NCBI GenBank assembly: GCA_902770045.1
Contig: CACXRO010000032.1
Coordinates: 1 to 47,714, forward strand
Length of the DNA stretch: 47,714 bases
From: an uncultured bacterium
GTDB lineage: Bacteria; Verrucomicrobiota; Kiritimatiellia; RFP12; UBA1067
Direction of reading: 5' to 3'
Shown: piece after piece, positions 29,894 to 47,714 of the stretch
Numbering within the stretch: the first letter of the stretch is position 1
Layout of the letters: each line of letters starts with the position of its first letter
Program-made: the position numbers and the translations under genes
The notes under the pieces: model-generated
Told to the model about the DNA's origin: nothing
Database searches by the model: none
The model's input: the letters and a program-made list of their open reading frames with translations, nothing else

Positions 29894-31981
29894 TCACAGC
29901 TTCAGCCTCCCGAGAGGCTGGATGTTGATCTCCGCGCTCAGCTCCTGGAACGAGAGGACCGGCAGCTCGTAGTAGTCCTTCTCGATCATCTTGCGGAAAT
30001 AGCGGCGGATGTCGACCGAGACGATGATCACCGGCTTCTGCGGGATCTTCGCGAGGTCGCCGATGGTGCGCTTGACGACGGCGAGGATGGAACGCACGGT
30101 CGCGGGGTCCATCGCGAGGTAGCTGCCGCCGGAGGTCTGGCGCACCGACTTCCTTATCTTCTCCTCCAGCGACGGGTCCAAGAGGTACGCCGCGACGATG
30201 TTCTGGCCGCCGGAGAACTTGTAGGAGATGTAGCGCGAGAGCGCGGCGCGGACGTACTCGACGAGCAGCACCGAGTCCTTCTCCTTCTGGCCCCACTCGA
30301 TGAGCGTCTGCGTGATGCGCTTCAGGTCGCGGATGGAGATGCCCTCCTGGACGAGGCGCTGGAGGACGTCGGTTATCTTCTGGAGCGGCAGCACGCGCTG
30401 CACCTCCTTGACGAGCTCCGGCGCCTCCTTCTCCATGTGGTCGAAGAGGATGCGCGTCTCCTGCAGCGAGAGGAACTCGTGCGAGTAGCGGCGGAGCACG
30501 CTGGAGAGGTGGTAGGTGAGCACGCCGCCGAGGTCGAGGGAGCGGATGCCGCTCTCGTCGAGGCGCGGCTTTTCCTCCTCCTTCACCCAGCACGTCTCGT
30601 AGCCGGGCAGGAACGGCTTGCCGGTCTCGAACGCGACGCCGGTGGCGGAGAGGTTCTCAGCCTCCTCGAGCGCGAAGATGCGGCCCTTGAGGAGCGCGCC
30701 CTCGGAGACCGGCACCTCGTTGACGAGGATGCGGTACCTTCCTTCGCTGAGCGACGGGTTGAGCGAGAGGTTGATGCCGGGGAACGGCACCCCGAGGTCG
30801 TGGTAGAGGGCGCGGCGGACGGCCATGATCTGCTCGTTCAGCGCGTCGTAGGTGAGCGCGCCGCGGATGTCGGCGTCGATGTCCACGGTGAGCGGCGTCA
30901 CCATCGAGAAGTCGTCGCCGTCCTTCTTCTTCGGCCGCGGCGCGGCGCCCTCCGAGGGCGCCGCCGCGGCGAGCGGGTCCTCCGTCTTGGCGGCACGGGC
31001 GGCGGCGAGCTTCGCCTTGGCAATGAGGCTCCAGCCGACGAGCGCGACGAAGGCGGCGAGGCCGAACATCTGGATCTTCGGAAAGCCGGGGATGAGCCCG
31101 ATGCAGACGATCATGACCGCGCCGAGGAGGATGGCCTTCGGCTGCGCGAAGAACTGGTTGACGATGTCCTGCCCGAGCGGCTTGTTCTTCTCGTCGCCGA
31201 CTCGCGTCACGATGACGCCGGACGTGATCGACACCAGCAGCGCCGGGATCTGCGAGACGAGGCCGTCGCCAACGGTGAGGATGCCGTACTTGGTGATCGC
31301 CCACGAGACGTCCTTGCCGTTCATGAACACGCCGATGCAGATGCCGCCGACGATGTTGATAGCGGTCATGATGAGGCCCGCGATCGCGTCGCCCTTCACG
31401 AACTTCATCGCGCCGTCCATCGCGCCGTAGAGCTGGGACTCCTTGGTGAGCTCGTTGCGGCGCTCGCGGGCCGTCTCCTGGTCGATCGCGCCCGCGCGCA
31501 TGTCGGCCTCGATGGACATCTGCTTGCCGGGCATCGCGTCGAGCGTGAACCTCGCGGCGACCTCGGAGACGCGCTCCGCGCCCTTGGCGATCACCACGAA
31601 CTGCACGATCGTGATGATGAGGAAGATGACCGCGCCCACGATGAAGTTGCCGCCGACGACGAAGTTGCCGAAGGTGTAGATGATCTGGCCGGCGTCGGCC
31701 TTGAGCAGGATGAGCCGCGTCGTCGTCACGTTCAGCGCCAGCCGGTAGAGCGTGGTAAACAGAAGCATCGTCGGGAAGGTGGAGAACGCCAGCGCCCGCG
31801 GCAGGTAGAGCGAGAGCATCAGCATCACCGTCGAGATCATTAGGTTGACGGAGATGAGCAGGTCCACCATCGGCGTCGGCAGCGGGACGATCAAAAGCCC
31901 GATGATGCAGACGACGAGGAAGGCGAGCACCAGGTCGCCGAAGCGCGAGAACACGCTCGAGAAATCTGTCAGTTTGTTCAT
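29894..31981 (-). CDS. sctV: T3SS export gate protein SctV
   Basis: 695 residues, the normal SctV/FlhA size. Eight membrane helices in the first half, including LPTPMVDLLISVNLMISTVM and the loop with RFTLDAMPGKQMSIEADM, the most conserved FlhA/SctV motif. The cytoplasmic half forms the nonameric ring that receives chaperone-substrate complexes. It starts 2 nt after the sctX stop, as yscX-(yscY)-lcrD do in Yersinia. No anomaly seen. Confidence 0.98.
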   Translation of the reverse strand: MNKLTDFSSVFSRFGDLVLAFLVVCIIGLLIVPLPTPMVDLLISVNLMISTVMLMLSLYLPRALAFSTFPTMLLFTTLYRLALNVTTTRLILLKADAGQIIYTFGNFVVGGNFIVGAVIFLIITIVQFVVIAKGAERVSEVAARFTLDAMPGKQMSIEADMRAGAIDQETARERRNELTKESQLYGAMDGAMKFVKGDAIAGLIMTAINIVGGICIGVFMNGKDVSWAITKYGILTVGDGLVSQIPALLVSITSGVIVTRVGDEKNKPLGQDIVNQFFAQPKAILLGAVMIVCIGLIPGFPKIQMFGLAAFVALVGWSLIAKAKLAAARAAKTEDPLAAAAPSEGAAPRPKKKDGDDFSMVTPLTVDIDADIRGALTYDALNEQIMAVRRALYHDLGVPFPGINLSLNPSLSEGRYRILVNEVPVSEGALLKGRIFALEEAENLSATGVAFETGKPFLPGYETCWVKEEEKPRLDESGIRSLDLGGVLTYHLSSVLRRYSHEFLSLQETRILFDHMEKEAPELVKEVQRVLPLQKITDVLQRLVQEGISIRDLKRITQTLIEWGQKEKDSVLLVEYVRAALSRYISYKFSGGQNIVAAYLLDPSLEEKIRKSVRQTSGGSYLAMDPATVRSILAVVKRTIGDLAKIPQKPVIIVSVDIRRYFRKMIEKDYYELPVLSFQELSAEINIQPLGRLKL

Positions 31982-31983
31982 GT

Positions 31984-32367
31984 TTACGTCTCCAGCAGCG
32001 CCAGCCGGAAGTGCTCGAGGAGGTCGGAGTCAGCGAGCAGGCCCTCGATCTCGCCCGCCGCCGCGTCCGCGGCCGGCGTCCCGCTGTCCCTGAGCGAGCG
32101 GACCGACCTCCTGGCCGACTCCGAGAAGCCGCGCGGCGTGCGCAGCGACGCGGGGTTGCCGGCCACCAGCGCGCGCATGATCTCGCCGCCGACGCCGTTG
32201 TCTGGCGGGAATATCTCGTCCAGCGCCTGGGAGACCGTGGTCGTCCCCGGCATCAGGGCCTTCTGCGGCTCGCCGACGGAGGACGTGATCACGTCCGCGT
32301 AGCCGGCGCTCCCGATGCCGACGTCGAACCTCAGCGGGTCGGTTGTCCTCGAAACACTCAGGCCCAT
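31984..32367 (-). CDS. sctX: T3SS protein SctX (YscX)-like
   Basis: 127 residues. By eye it resembles Yersinia YscX (122 residues): ALDEIFPPDN near the HLERLYPTAQ position of YscX, a basic central segment, and a C-terminal AAAGEIEGLLADSDLLEHFRLALL that follows the YscX AAAALLKCQQDDDRLLQIILNLL pattern. YscX is an early secreted protein needed for export and bound by YscY. Its position right before sctV agrees. Start 32367 has GGGAGG 6 nt upstream and overlaps the sycN-like gene by 10 nt. Confidence 0.75.
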   Translation of the reverse strand: MGLSVSRTTDPLRFDVGIGSAGYADVITSSVGEPQKALMPGTTTVSQALDEIFPPDNGVGGEIMRALVAGNPASLRTPRGFSESARRSVRSLRDSGTPAADAAAGEIEGLLADSDLLEHFRLALLET

Positions 32368-32735
32368 GCCGCACCTCCCATGTCCCTTGCGAGCCGCCAC
32401 AGCAGCTCGAACGCCGCGCTGACGTGCGGAAGAGTCACCTCGCGCTCCGCGAAACGCACCGCCACCACCGCCTCGTGCGTCTTAGGCAGCACTCCCGCCC
32501 TGACGCGGAGGCCGTACCTCGCCTTCGGATGCGAAAGCGAAAGGAGCCGCTTGACGTCGGCGGACGGAACCGTCACCGCCACCACCAGCTCGGAGCCGGT
32601 GTACTCGAAGCGCAGCGAGGCGCCATTCTCGAACCGGAGCGAGGCCGTCCCGCGCTCGTTCAGCGCCAGGCGCCCGATGCCGGCCGCCCGCCCGAAGTCG
32701 CCGATCACGGCGTTCATCCACACCGGCGCAGTCAT
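32358..32735 (-). CDS. T3SS chaperone, SycN-like
   Basis: 125 residues with the alpha/beta class I chaperone fold. The alignment to SycN is visible at both ends: MNAVIGDFGRAAGIGRLALN, then GVLPKTHEAVVAVRFAEREV, TLPHVSAAFELLWRLARDM, matching the SycN end LTLPLLHQAFEQLLRLQ. SycN with YscB carries YopN (SctW), and the gene follows sctW with an ATGA overlap, just as in Yersinia. It probably binds SctW here. Confidence 0.78.
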   Translation of the reverse strand: MTAPVWMNAVIGDFGRAAGIGRLALNERGTASLRFENGASLRFEYTGSELVVAVTVPSADVKRLLSLSHPKARYGLRVRAGVLPKTHEAVVAVRFAEREVTLPHVSAAFELLWRLARDMGGAAWA

Positions 32736-33901
32736 GACGCACCTCCCTCTTCGGCGTTCTCCTCGGTGATCAGCTCGTCGAGGTGCTCCTGGGCGGCGTC
32801 GACCAGCTTCTGCCGGTCGCCTTCGCGCTCGAAGAGCCGCGGCGAGAGCTTCCGGAAGAGCCCGGTCAGCTCGCGCGCGAAGTCCATGCGCGCAAGCAGC
32901 TTCTTGATCCCGCAGTCGGAGATGAACGACGCGATCCCCGGCGCGGCGACGAACGCCTGCTCCGTGAAGTCCAGGACCCTTCCCGACATCTGCTCGCCGT
33001 CCATGAGGCACTTCTCGCCAAACTCGCGGTCCATGCGCCGCCCGAGTGCGGTCAGCGACTCCAGCACCGACTGCAGCACCGAGACGCACTGCAGGTCGGT
33101 GAGGATGCGCCCGAGCGCCGCGGCCTCCAGCGACGGGGACGACGACTTGAGGTCCGCGCCGCAGCCGGCGATGAGGAAGTCCAGCGCGGCCTTGATGCCG
33201 TCCGCCCCGCGCGCGGCCAGAAGCGACCTGAAGCACTCCTGCGGCTTGGTGAAGCCCACGACCTCGCTCCGGTACATGTCGCGCAGCTCGCGCATCTCCT
33301 CGGGCGTGGTGGCGCGGGCGTTGACTTCCTCGGCGAGGTTGATGCCGGCGCGGATCTCCGGCCCGCGCTCCTGCGTGAGCATCGCCTTCGCGCGCCTGAC
33401 GAGCTCGAGCATCGCGCCCTCAGCCTCGCCGAACGCCTGCTCGAGTATGTCGAGCATCGCGAACTGGGCGCTGGGGTCGGTGGAGCCGCGCGCAAGCTCG
33501 CGCATGAGCTCGCGCTCCGACATCGGGGCGCCGGCCGTGAAGGAGTTGCGCAGGTTGCGCAGGATCCGCACCAGGAAGTCCCGCCCGGGCATGTCGGGCA
33601 TCACCGCCATCCACGACTCCACGGCGCGCAGGAGCGCGGAACGCGGGCCCTGCAACTCGCCGAGCTTGCGCTCAGCAACTCGTTTCGTGGCCTTCTCCTC
33701 GAACTGGAACGAGAGCTCCTCCATCGAGTCCATCAGCTCCGCCATCGGGTCCTCTTCGACCACGAACGCCGTACCCGCGATTTCGCCGCGCTGCACGGCC
33801 GGCTCGGCCACGCGCTGCGGTTCGGCGAGGTCCCGGAACTGCGCCGCCTCGGCGCCGGCGGCGTAGGTCTGCCGCAGGATCTGGGCCGCGTCAAACGCCA
33901 T
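32732..33901 (-). CDS. sctW: T3SS gatekeeper SctW (YopN/TyeA fusion)
   Basis: 389 residues, helical. The N-terminal YopN/InvE/MxiC domain (FEEKATKRVAERKLGELQGP and MPGRDFLVRILRNLRNSF) is followed by a C-terminal TyeA-like part (VLESLTALGRRMDREFGEKC). In Yersinia these are two proteins; a fusion is the form in Salmonella InvE and chlamydial CopN. SctW blocks effector export until host contact. The start at 33901 lies within the 3' end of the AIM24-family gene, 11 nt overlapped. Confidence 0.9.
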   Translation of the reverse strand: MAFDAAQILRQTYAAGAEAAQFRDLAEPQRVAEPAVQRGEIAGTAFVVEEDPMAELMDSMEELSFQFEEKATKRVAERKLGELQGPRSALLRAVESWMAVMPDMPGRDFLVRILRNLRNSFTAGAPMSERELMRELARGSTDPSAQFAMLDILEQAFGEAEGAMLELVRRAKAMLTQERGPEIRAGINLAEEVNARATTPEEMRELRDMYRSEVVGFTKPQECFRSLLAARGADGIKAALDFLIAGCGADLKSSSPSLEAAALGRILTDLQCVSVLQSVLESLTALGRRMDREFGEKCLMDGEQMSGRVLDFTEQAFVAAPGIASFISDCGIKKLLARMDFARELTGLFRKLSPRLFEREGDRQKLVDAAQEHLDELITEENAEEGGAS

Positions 33902-34547
33902 ATGCCCTCCGGGAAAAAGGTGTTTGGGTGTTTGAGGGTCTGAGGGGTTGAGTCCCGAAGGAACCCTCGGCCCAGACGACGCCGGGCCCGTAGAAGGTAA
34001 AGAGCAGGTCGCGCGGTCCGCGCGGCAGGATCACGTCCCAGATCGAGAGCTTCGGACAGAAGCCGGTGGGCATCTTGCCCGTCCACGCAACGACCGCCTC
34101 CGGACGCACCGACAGGGTCTGGCCGTCCTCAAGCGGCATGCGGCACGTCCTGCCCGCCGTCGCCATCACCACCCATGCAGAAACACCATCCTCGTCAGAC
34201 AAACCAAACTCCGTGACGCAGAGGGCGCGCTTCGCGCTCATGGGGACCACCTTGACGAGATGCGCGTCCTTCCGCGCCGCCGCCGGGGCGACGAGCACCT
34301 TGCCGGACACCGCGAACACCGGCGCGGCGCACGGGATGTGGGTTAGGAACGGGCGCGATGCGTCGGCGCATTTCGCCGCGGCCGTGGTCTCCACCAGGTC
34401 GAGCGCGGAGCGGTCGCGCACGCGCCAGCCGGCGCGGCGGCGGCGGACGGCGCGGCCGAAGAAAGCCGCCGGCTGGCCGCGGCCCATCAGCCACGCGCCC
34501 GCCGCGACTTCCGCGAAGCCGCCCTCTATCGCCACCTGCGAAGTCAC
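33891..34547 (-). CDS. AIM24-family protein inside the T3SS operon
   Basis: 218 residues of mainly beta-strand sequence. The last third has the AIM24/DUF124 pattern: VRPEAVVAWTGKMPTGFC and then LLFTFYGPGVVWAEG, the family's closing strand. AIM24 proteins form a beta-barrel-like trimer related to TRAP, and their bacterial role is unknown. The ATGA overlap with sctC and the 11-nt overlap with sctW place it firmly in this operon. The tail after GPGVVWAEG (GTQPLRPSNTQTPFSRR) is read from an octamer repeat. It is not a known T3SS part. Confidence 0.75.
   Translation of the reverse strand: MTSQVAIEGGFAEVAAGAWLMGRGQPAAFFGRAVRRRRAGWRVRDRSALDLVETTAAAKCADASRPFLTHIPCAAPVFAVSGKVLVAPAAARKDAHLVKVVPMSAKRALCVTEFGLSDEDGVSAWVVMATAGRTCRMPLEDGQTLSVRPEAVVAWTGKMPTGFCPKLSIWDVILPRGPRDLLFTFYGPGVVWAEGSFGTQPLRPSNTQTPFSRRAYGV
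33913..33954. repeat. octamer-type repeat at the AIM24-sctW junction
   Basis: Minus-strand units CTCAACCC, CTCAGACC, CTCAAACA, CCCAAACA. They encode the tail of the AIM24-family protein and end just before the sctW ribosome-binding region (CGGAGGG). Confidence 0.75.
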
Positions 34548-36454
34548 TGCTTGTTCTGCTCCTTCTCCCTTTCCTTGCGACGCGTCTCGCCTTCCTCCTC
34601 CTCGGCTTCCACGAGCGCGGTCTTGGCCTCCTCCTCGATCTTCCAGTCAAGCCGTTCGTCCTCGAGCTCGTTCTTCTGCAGGCGACGGTCGAGCTGGCGC
34701 ATCTCCTTGTAGTGGTCGAGCTCCGAGCTGCGGCGCTCAAGGAAGTCCTTCTCCTTCTCCTCGCGGCGCTCGCGGTTGTGCTTCCGCTCCAGGTCGCGGC
34801 GGCGGCGCTCGTCGTCGTTCGCGTCCGCGTCGTCCTGGATGATCTCGGCCTCGGTGACGTCCCTCAGGCGCGTAGCCTGGAGCCGGGCAAGGTTCTCGCG
34901 GTCGAGGTCAACGACGTGCGGCGTGAGGATGAACATCCGCTGCACCGTCTCGTTGCGCGAGGACTTGCCGCCGAAGATCCACCCGATCCACGGGATGTCG
35001 CGCAGGTACGGGATGCCCCAGCCGGCGTCCTCCTCGATGTCGCGCAGGTACCCGGCGAGCATGATCGACTCGTCCTCGAACACCGCCGTCTGCGTCTGCA
35101 GGGTCGAGGAGCGCGTCATCGGCATCGCGTCGACGGTGACTGACTCGAAGCCGCCGTCGTCAAGCTCGAGCGAGAGCCACACCTGGTTCGGGATGTTGGA
35201 GGCGATGGACGGCATGATGCGCGGCTTGATCTGGAGCCGGGTGCCGGCCGAAACCTCCTCCAGCGTCGCCACCTCGGTGCCGACGACCCTGGCGTGGTAG
35301 CTCTGCGAATCGCTCATCTCGGCGGCGAGGTTGTTGACGGTCAGGAGCGAGGTGCGGGAGATCGAGCGCGCCTTCCCCTTCTCGCGCAGCGCCGTGAGCG
35401 ACGCCGAGATCTCGTAGGACGAGTGCGCGTGGGTCAGCGCGCCGGCAAGTCCCATCCCCGCGAGCGCCTCGGGCGAGAACAGGTTGACCGCGTTCTGGCC
35501 GACCGCGCCCTCGACGTCGCTGTGGCGGTCGCGGAACGCCAGCGACAGCTGCCAGTCGAGCGCGTCCTTGCGCGAGAGCTCCACCACCGTGACGTCGATC
35601 TCCACCAGCTTCTGCGGCACGTCGAGCTCGCGGATGAGCCGATCGTACATCGGCATGCGCGAGACGGCGTCGCGCACGACCACGGCGTTGAGCCGGTTCT
35701 CGGCGCGGATTACCGGGCGGTACGACGACAGCTGCCGAGCCTCCAGGAGCGTCAGCTCGTTGGTCACCGAAAGCTCCCTCGAGTTGCTCCCCGAGTTGTC
35801 GATCATGATCTCCTCCAGCAGCCGCGCGACGCCGCGGATCGTCATCGTCGACTCGGGGCTGTTCGCCCTGAAGCTCACGTCGTCCGCCCACGTGTACTTG
35901 AGCGGGAATATCCGCGCCTCGACCTCGTTGAAGGTGCGCTTCTCGCGCAGCCGGTCGGCCTTCTCGATCATCTCCGACACCAGCGCCACGTAGCGCGGCG
36001 GCCCGGACACCATCACCAGCTCGTCGTTGGAGGTGGTCTTCAGCGGGAAGCGCGCGTCCTCCACCCCGAGCTCCGCCAGCATCGAGCGCACCTCGCCCGC
36101 CTTCATGTACTGCAGGTCGATCAGCATCGTCGCGATCTCGCCGGAGCCGTAGAGGTAGAGCGCCGCCCCGTCGTAGTACCAGATCAGGTTGTGCGTCGTC
36201 GCCACCTTGTCGAGGAACTCGGCCGGCGTCACGTCCTTGAAGCTGCCCGAGAAGCTCCCGGCCACCGTCTGCGACATCACCACCGAGAGGCCCTCGGCCA
36301 CCGCGAACGTGTCGAGCGCCACCCTGAGGTCCATGTCGCGCGCGACGAGCGTGTAGAGCGGCAGCTTCCACGGTATCGGCGCTGCGTCGGCGCGGAACGC
36401 CGTCAGCGACGCCAAAGCTGCCAATGCGCAGACCGCCTGTTTCCATTGTCTCAT
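34544..36454 (-). CDS. sctC: T3SS outer-membrane secretin SctC with charged C-terminal tail
   Basis: 636 residues with a signal peptide (about 1-24). N0 and N1/N3 ring domains follow (ALDTFAVAEGLSVVMSQTVA, then RPVIRAENRLNAVVVRDAV), then the secretin core ending PYLRDIPWIGWIFGGK and MFILTPHVVD, the standard gate signature. SctC forms the outer-membrane pore for the needle. Residues 541-636 are exceptional: almost only Arg, Lys, Glu and Asp in a predicted long helix (ERRRRDLERKHNRERREEKE and more). Secretin tails usually hold a short pilot-binding helix. Start at 36454, 12 nt after the upstream chaperone gene. Confidence 0.96.
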   Translation of the reverse strand: MRQWKQAVCALAALASLTAFRADAAPIPWKLPLYTLVARDMDLRVALDTFAVAEGLSVVMSQTVAGSFSGSFKDVTPAEFLDKVATTHNLIWYYDGAALYLYGSGEIATMLIDLQYMKAGEVRSMLAELGVEDARFPLKTTSNDELVMVSGPPRYVALVSEMIEKADRLREKRTFNEVEARIFPLKYTWADDVSFRANSPESTMTIRGVARLLEEIMIDNSGSNSRELSVTNELTLLEARQLSSYRPVIRAENRLNAVVVRDAVSRMPMYDRLIRELDVPQKLVEIDVTVVELSRKDALDWQLSLAFRDRHSDVEGAVGQNAVNLFSPEALAGMGLAGALTHAHSSYEISASLTALREKGKARSISRTSLLTVNNLAAEMSDSQSYHARVVGTEVATLEEVSAGTRLQIKPRIMPSIASNIPNQVWLSLELDDGGFESVTVDAMPMTRSSTLQTQTAVFEDESIMLAGYLRDIEEDAGWGIPYLRDIPWIGWIFGGKSSRNETVQRMFILTPHVVDLDRENLARLQATRLRDVTEAEIIQDDADANDDERRRRDLERKHNRERREEKEKDFLERRSSELDHYKEMRQLDRRLQKNELEDERLDWKIEEEAKTALVEAEEEEGETRRKEREKEQNKQ

Positions 36455-36466
36455 TTTACATTCTCC

Positions 36467-36916
36467 TCAAGGCCGTATCATCATCGTTTTGTCCACGTCC
36501 TCGCCGTCTTCGCCGCCGGACTTGCGGCTTTCGACGCGGTCCCTCCACCAGTCGCAGGAATCCATGAAGGTCTCGAAGAGCCGCTTCAGCTCGTGCACTC
36601 CGGCGTCGGCCGGCGCGTCCTGCCACAGGATCGCGCGCCGGTTGCCGTACGCGAGCGACGCGTCCTCCCGCAGCATCCGCCCCGCCGAGTACTCCGCCAG
36701 CTTCGGCAGCAGCGACTCATCGTCCGTAAGTTCGCAGCTGAGCACCAGCCGCCCGCCGGCCTCCTCCGCCGACACCTCGACGCCGTCCACGCGCAGAATG
36801 GACGAAACCGCGCCCCTGGATGCCCTCTCCGGGTATCCTATGGCCCTCATCAGGCGCGCGACCGAGGTTTCGCCGGCCGGCTGCCTCGGCTTCGCGTCTA
36901 TGGCGTCTTCAGTCAT
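36467..36916 (-). CDS. CesT-like class I T3SS chaperone, first gene of the operon
   Basis: 149 residues. Central CesT-type core: VDGVEVSAEEAGGRLVLSCE, a LLPKLAEYSAGRML helix, strand GNRRAILWQD and a closing long helix (ELKRLFETFMDSCDWW). Such dimers keep a secreted client unfolded and bring it to SctN. A C-terminal charged tail ends KTMMIRP. It leads the T3SS transcript 15 nt after the -10, so the leader is only about 7 nt and lacks room for a full ribosome-binding site beyond AAAAAAGAG. Confidence 0.8.
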   Translation of the reverse strand: MTEDAIDAKPRQPAGETSVARLMRAIGYPERASRGAVSSILRVDGVEVSAEEAGGRLVLSCELTDDESLLPKLAEYSAGRMLREDASLAYGNRRAILWQDAPADAGVHELKRLFETFMDSCDWWRDRVESRKSGGEDGEDVDKTMMIRP

Positions 36917-36930
36917 GCTCTTTTTTGCGC

Positions 36931-36961
36931 ATTATACCAAAAATCTCGCGGTTCATGTGAA
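36931..36961 (-). promoter_or_regulatory. T3SS operon promoter
   Basis: Minus strand TGGTATAAT, extended -10 at 36931-36936, after a T-rich stretch. A TTCACA resembling a -35 (36956-36961) is 19 nt further up and touches the end of the giant gene, whose stop is at 36963-36965. Short leader. No terminator is seen between the giant gene and this promoter. Confidence 0.55.
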
Positions 36962-36962
36962 A

Positions 36963-47714
<10,752 letters not shown>

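Noticed and set aside
18710..33954. CRISPR array
   Set aside because: The periodic arrays have 7-8 bp units with no spacers and no cas genes.
16730..36916. Translocator, tip or effector genes
   Set aside because: I looked for YopB/YopD/LcrV-like proteins with membrane or coiled-coil patterns between the apparatus genes and found none. They must lie outside the window, if present.

Overview
The window is GC-rich and almost fully coding. Every gene I can support is on the minus strand. It starts in the 5' end of a 16S rRNA gene, whose first bases resemble those of the Verrucomicrobiota/Lentisphaerota/Kiritimatiellota group. The rest fits a Gram-negative, host-associated or gut bacterium of that (PVC) group: an LpxC-like protein, lipoproteins, a secretin, and secreted sialidase-like and GH95-like glycosidases of the kind used on mucin glycans. 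The phylum is an inference from a 16S fragment and gene content.

Layout, described from low to high coordinates. (1) 1-220: 16S rRNA 5' end with its boxA, promoter and UP-like element. (2) 246-2712: tRNA-Leu(UAA), then a small lipoprotein and a sialidase-like protein translationally coupled to it. (3) 2759-8389: a five-gene operon with its own extended -10 promoter, read in the order secreted charged protein, LpxC-like protein, uracil/xanthine permease, CstA-family transporter, short radical-SAM (KamA-like) protein. (4) 8494-11328: fusA-rpmI-rplT with a strong hairpin before rpmI. (5) 11339-11513: a small MITE-like inverted-repeat element. (6) 11501-16717: GH95-like enzyme, methyltransferase, M50 protease, hypothetical protein, ung. 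(7) 16730-36961: a roughly 20 kb type III secretion (T3SS) operon. (8) 36963 to the window end: the 3' part of a giant, at least 3583-residue, modular beta-helix surface protein.

The T3SS operon reads from 36916 down to 16730 as chaperone, sctC, an AIM24-family gene, sctW, a sycN-like gene, sctX, sctV, sctD, sctE, sctF (split), sctG, sctI, sctJ, sctY, sctK, sctL, sctN, sctO, sctP, sctQ, sctR, sctS, sctT, sctU, an ECF sigma factor and a 91-residue unknown. Most junctions are 1-14 nt overlaps. The E-F-G-I-J, K-L, N-O-P-Q-R-S-T-U and W-N-X-V orders, plus recognisable SctX, SctY and SycN-like proteins, are those of the Yersinia Ysc family rather than of chlamydial systems. No translocator or tip gene lies in the window.

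The most unusual features are: the needle gene read in two frames; short 7-8 bp periodic repeats sitting exactly at T3SS gene junctions and inside sctD, sctK and the AIM24 gene; a 46-unit hexapeptide ruler in SctP; a 96-residue charged tail on the secretin; and an AIM24 protein and an ECF sigma factor built into the secretion operon.
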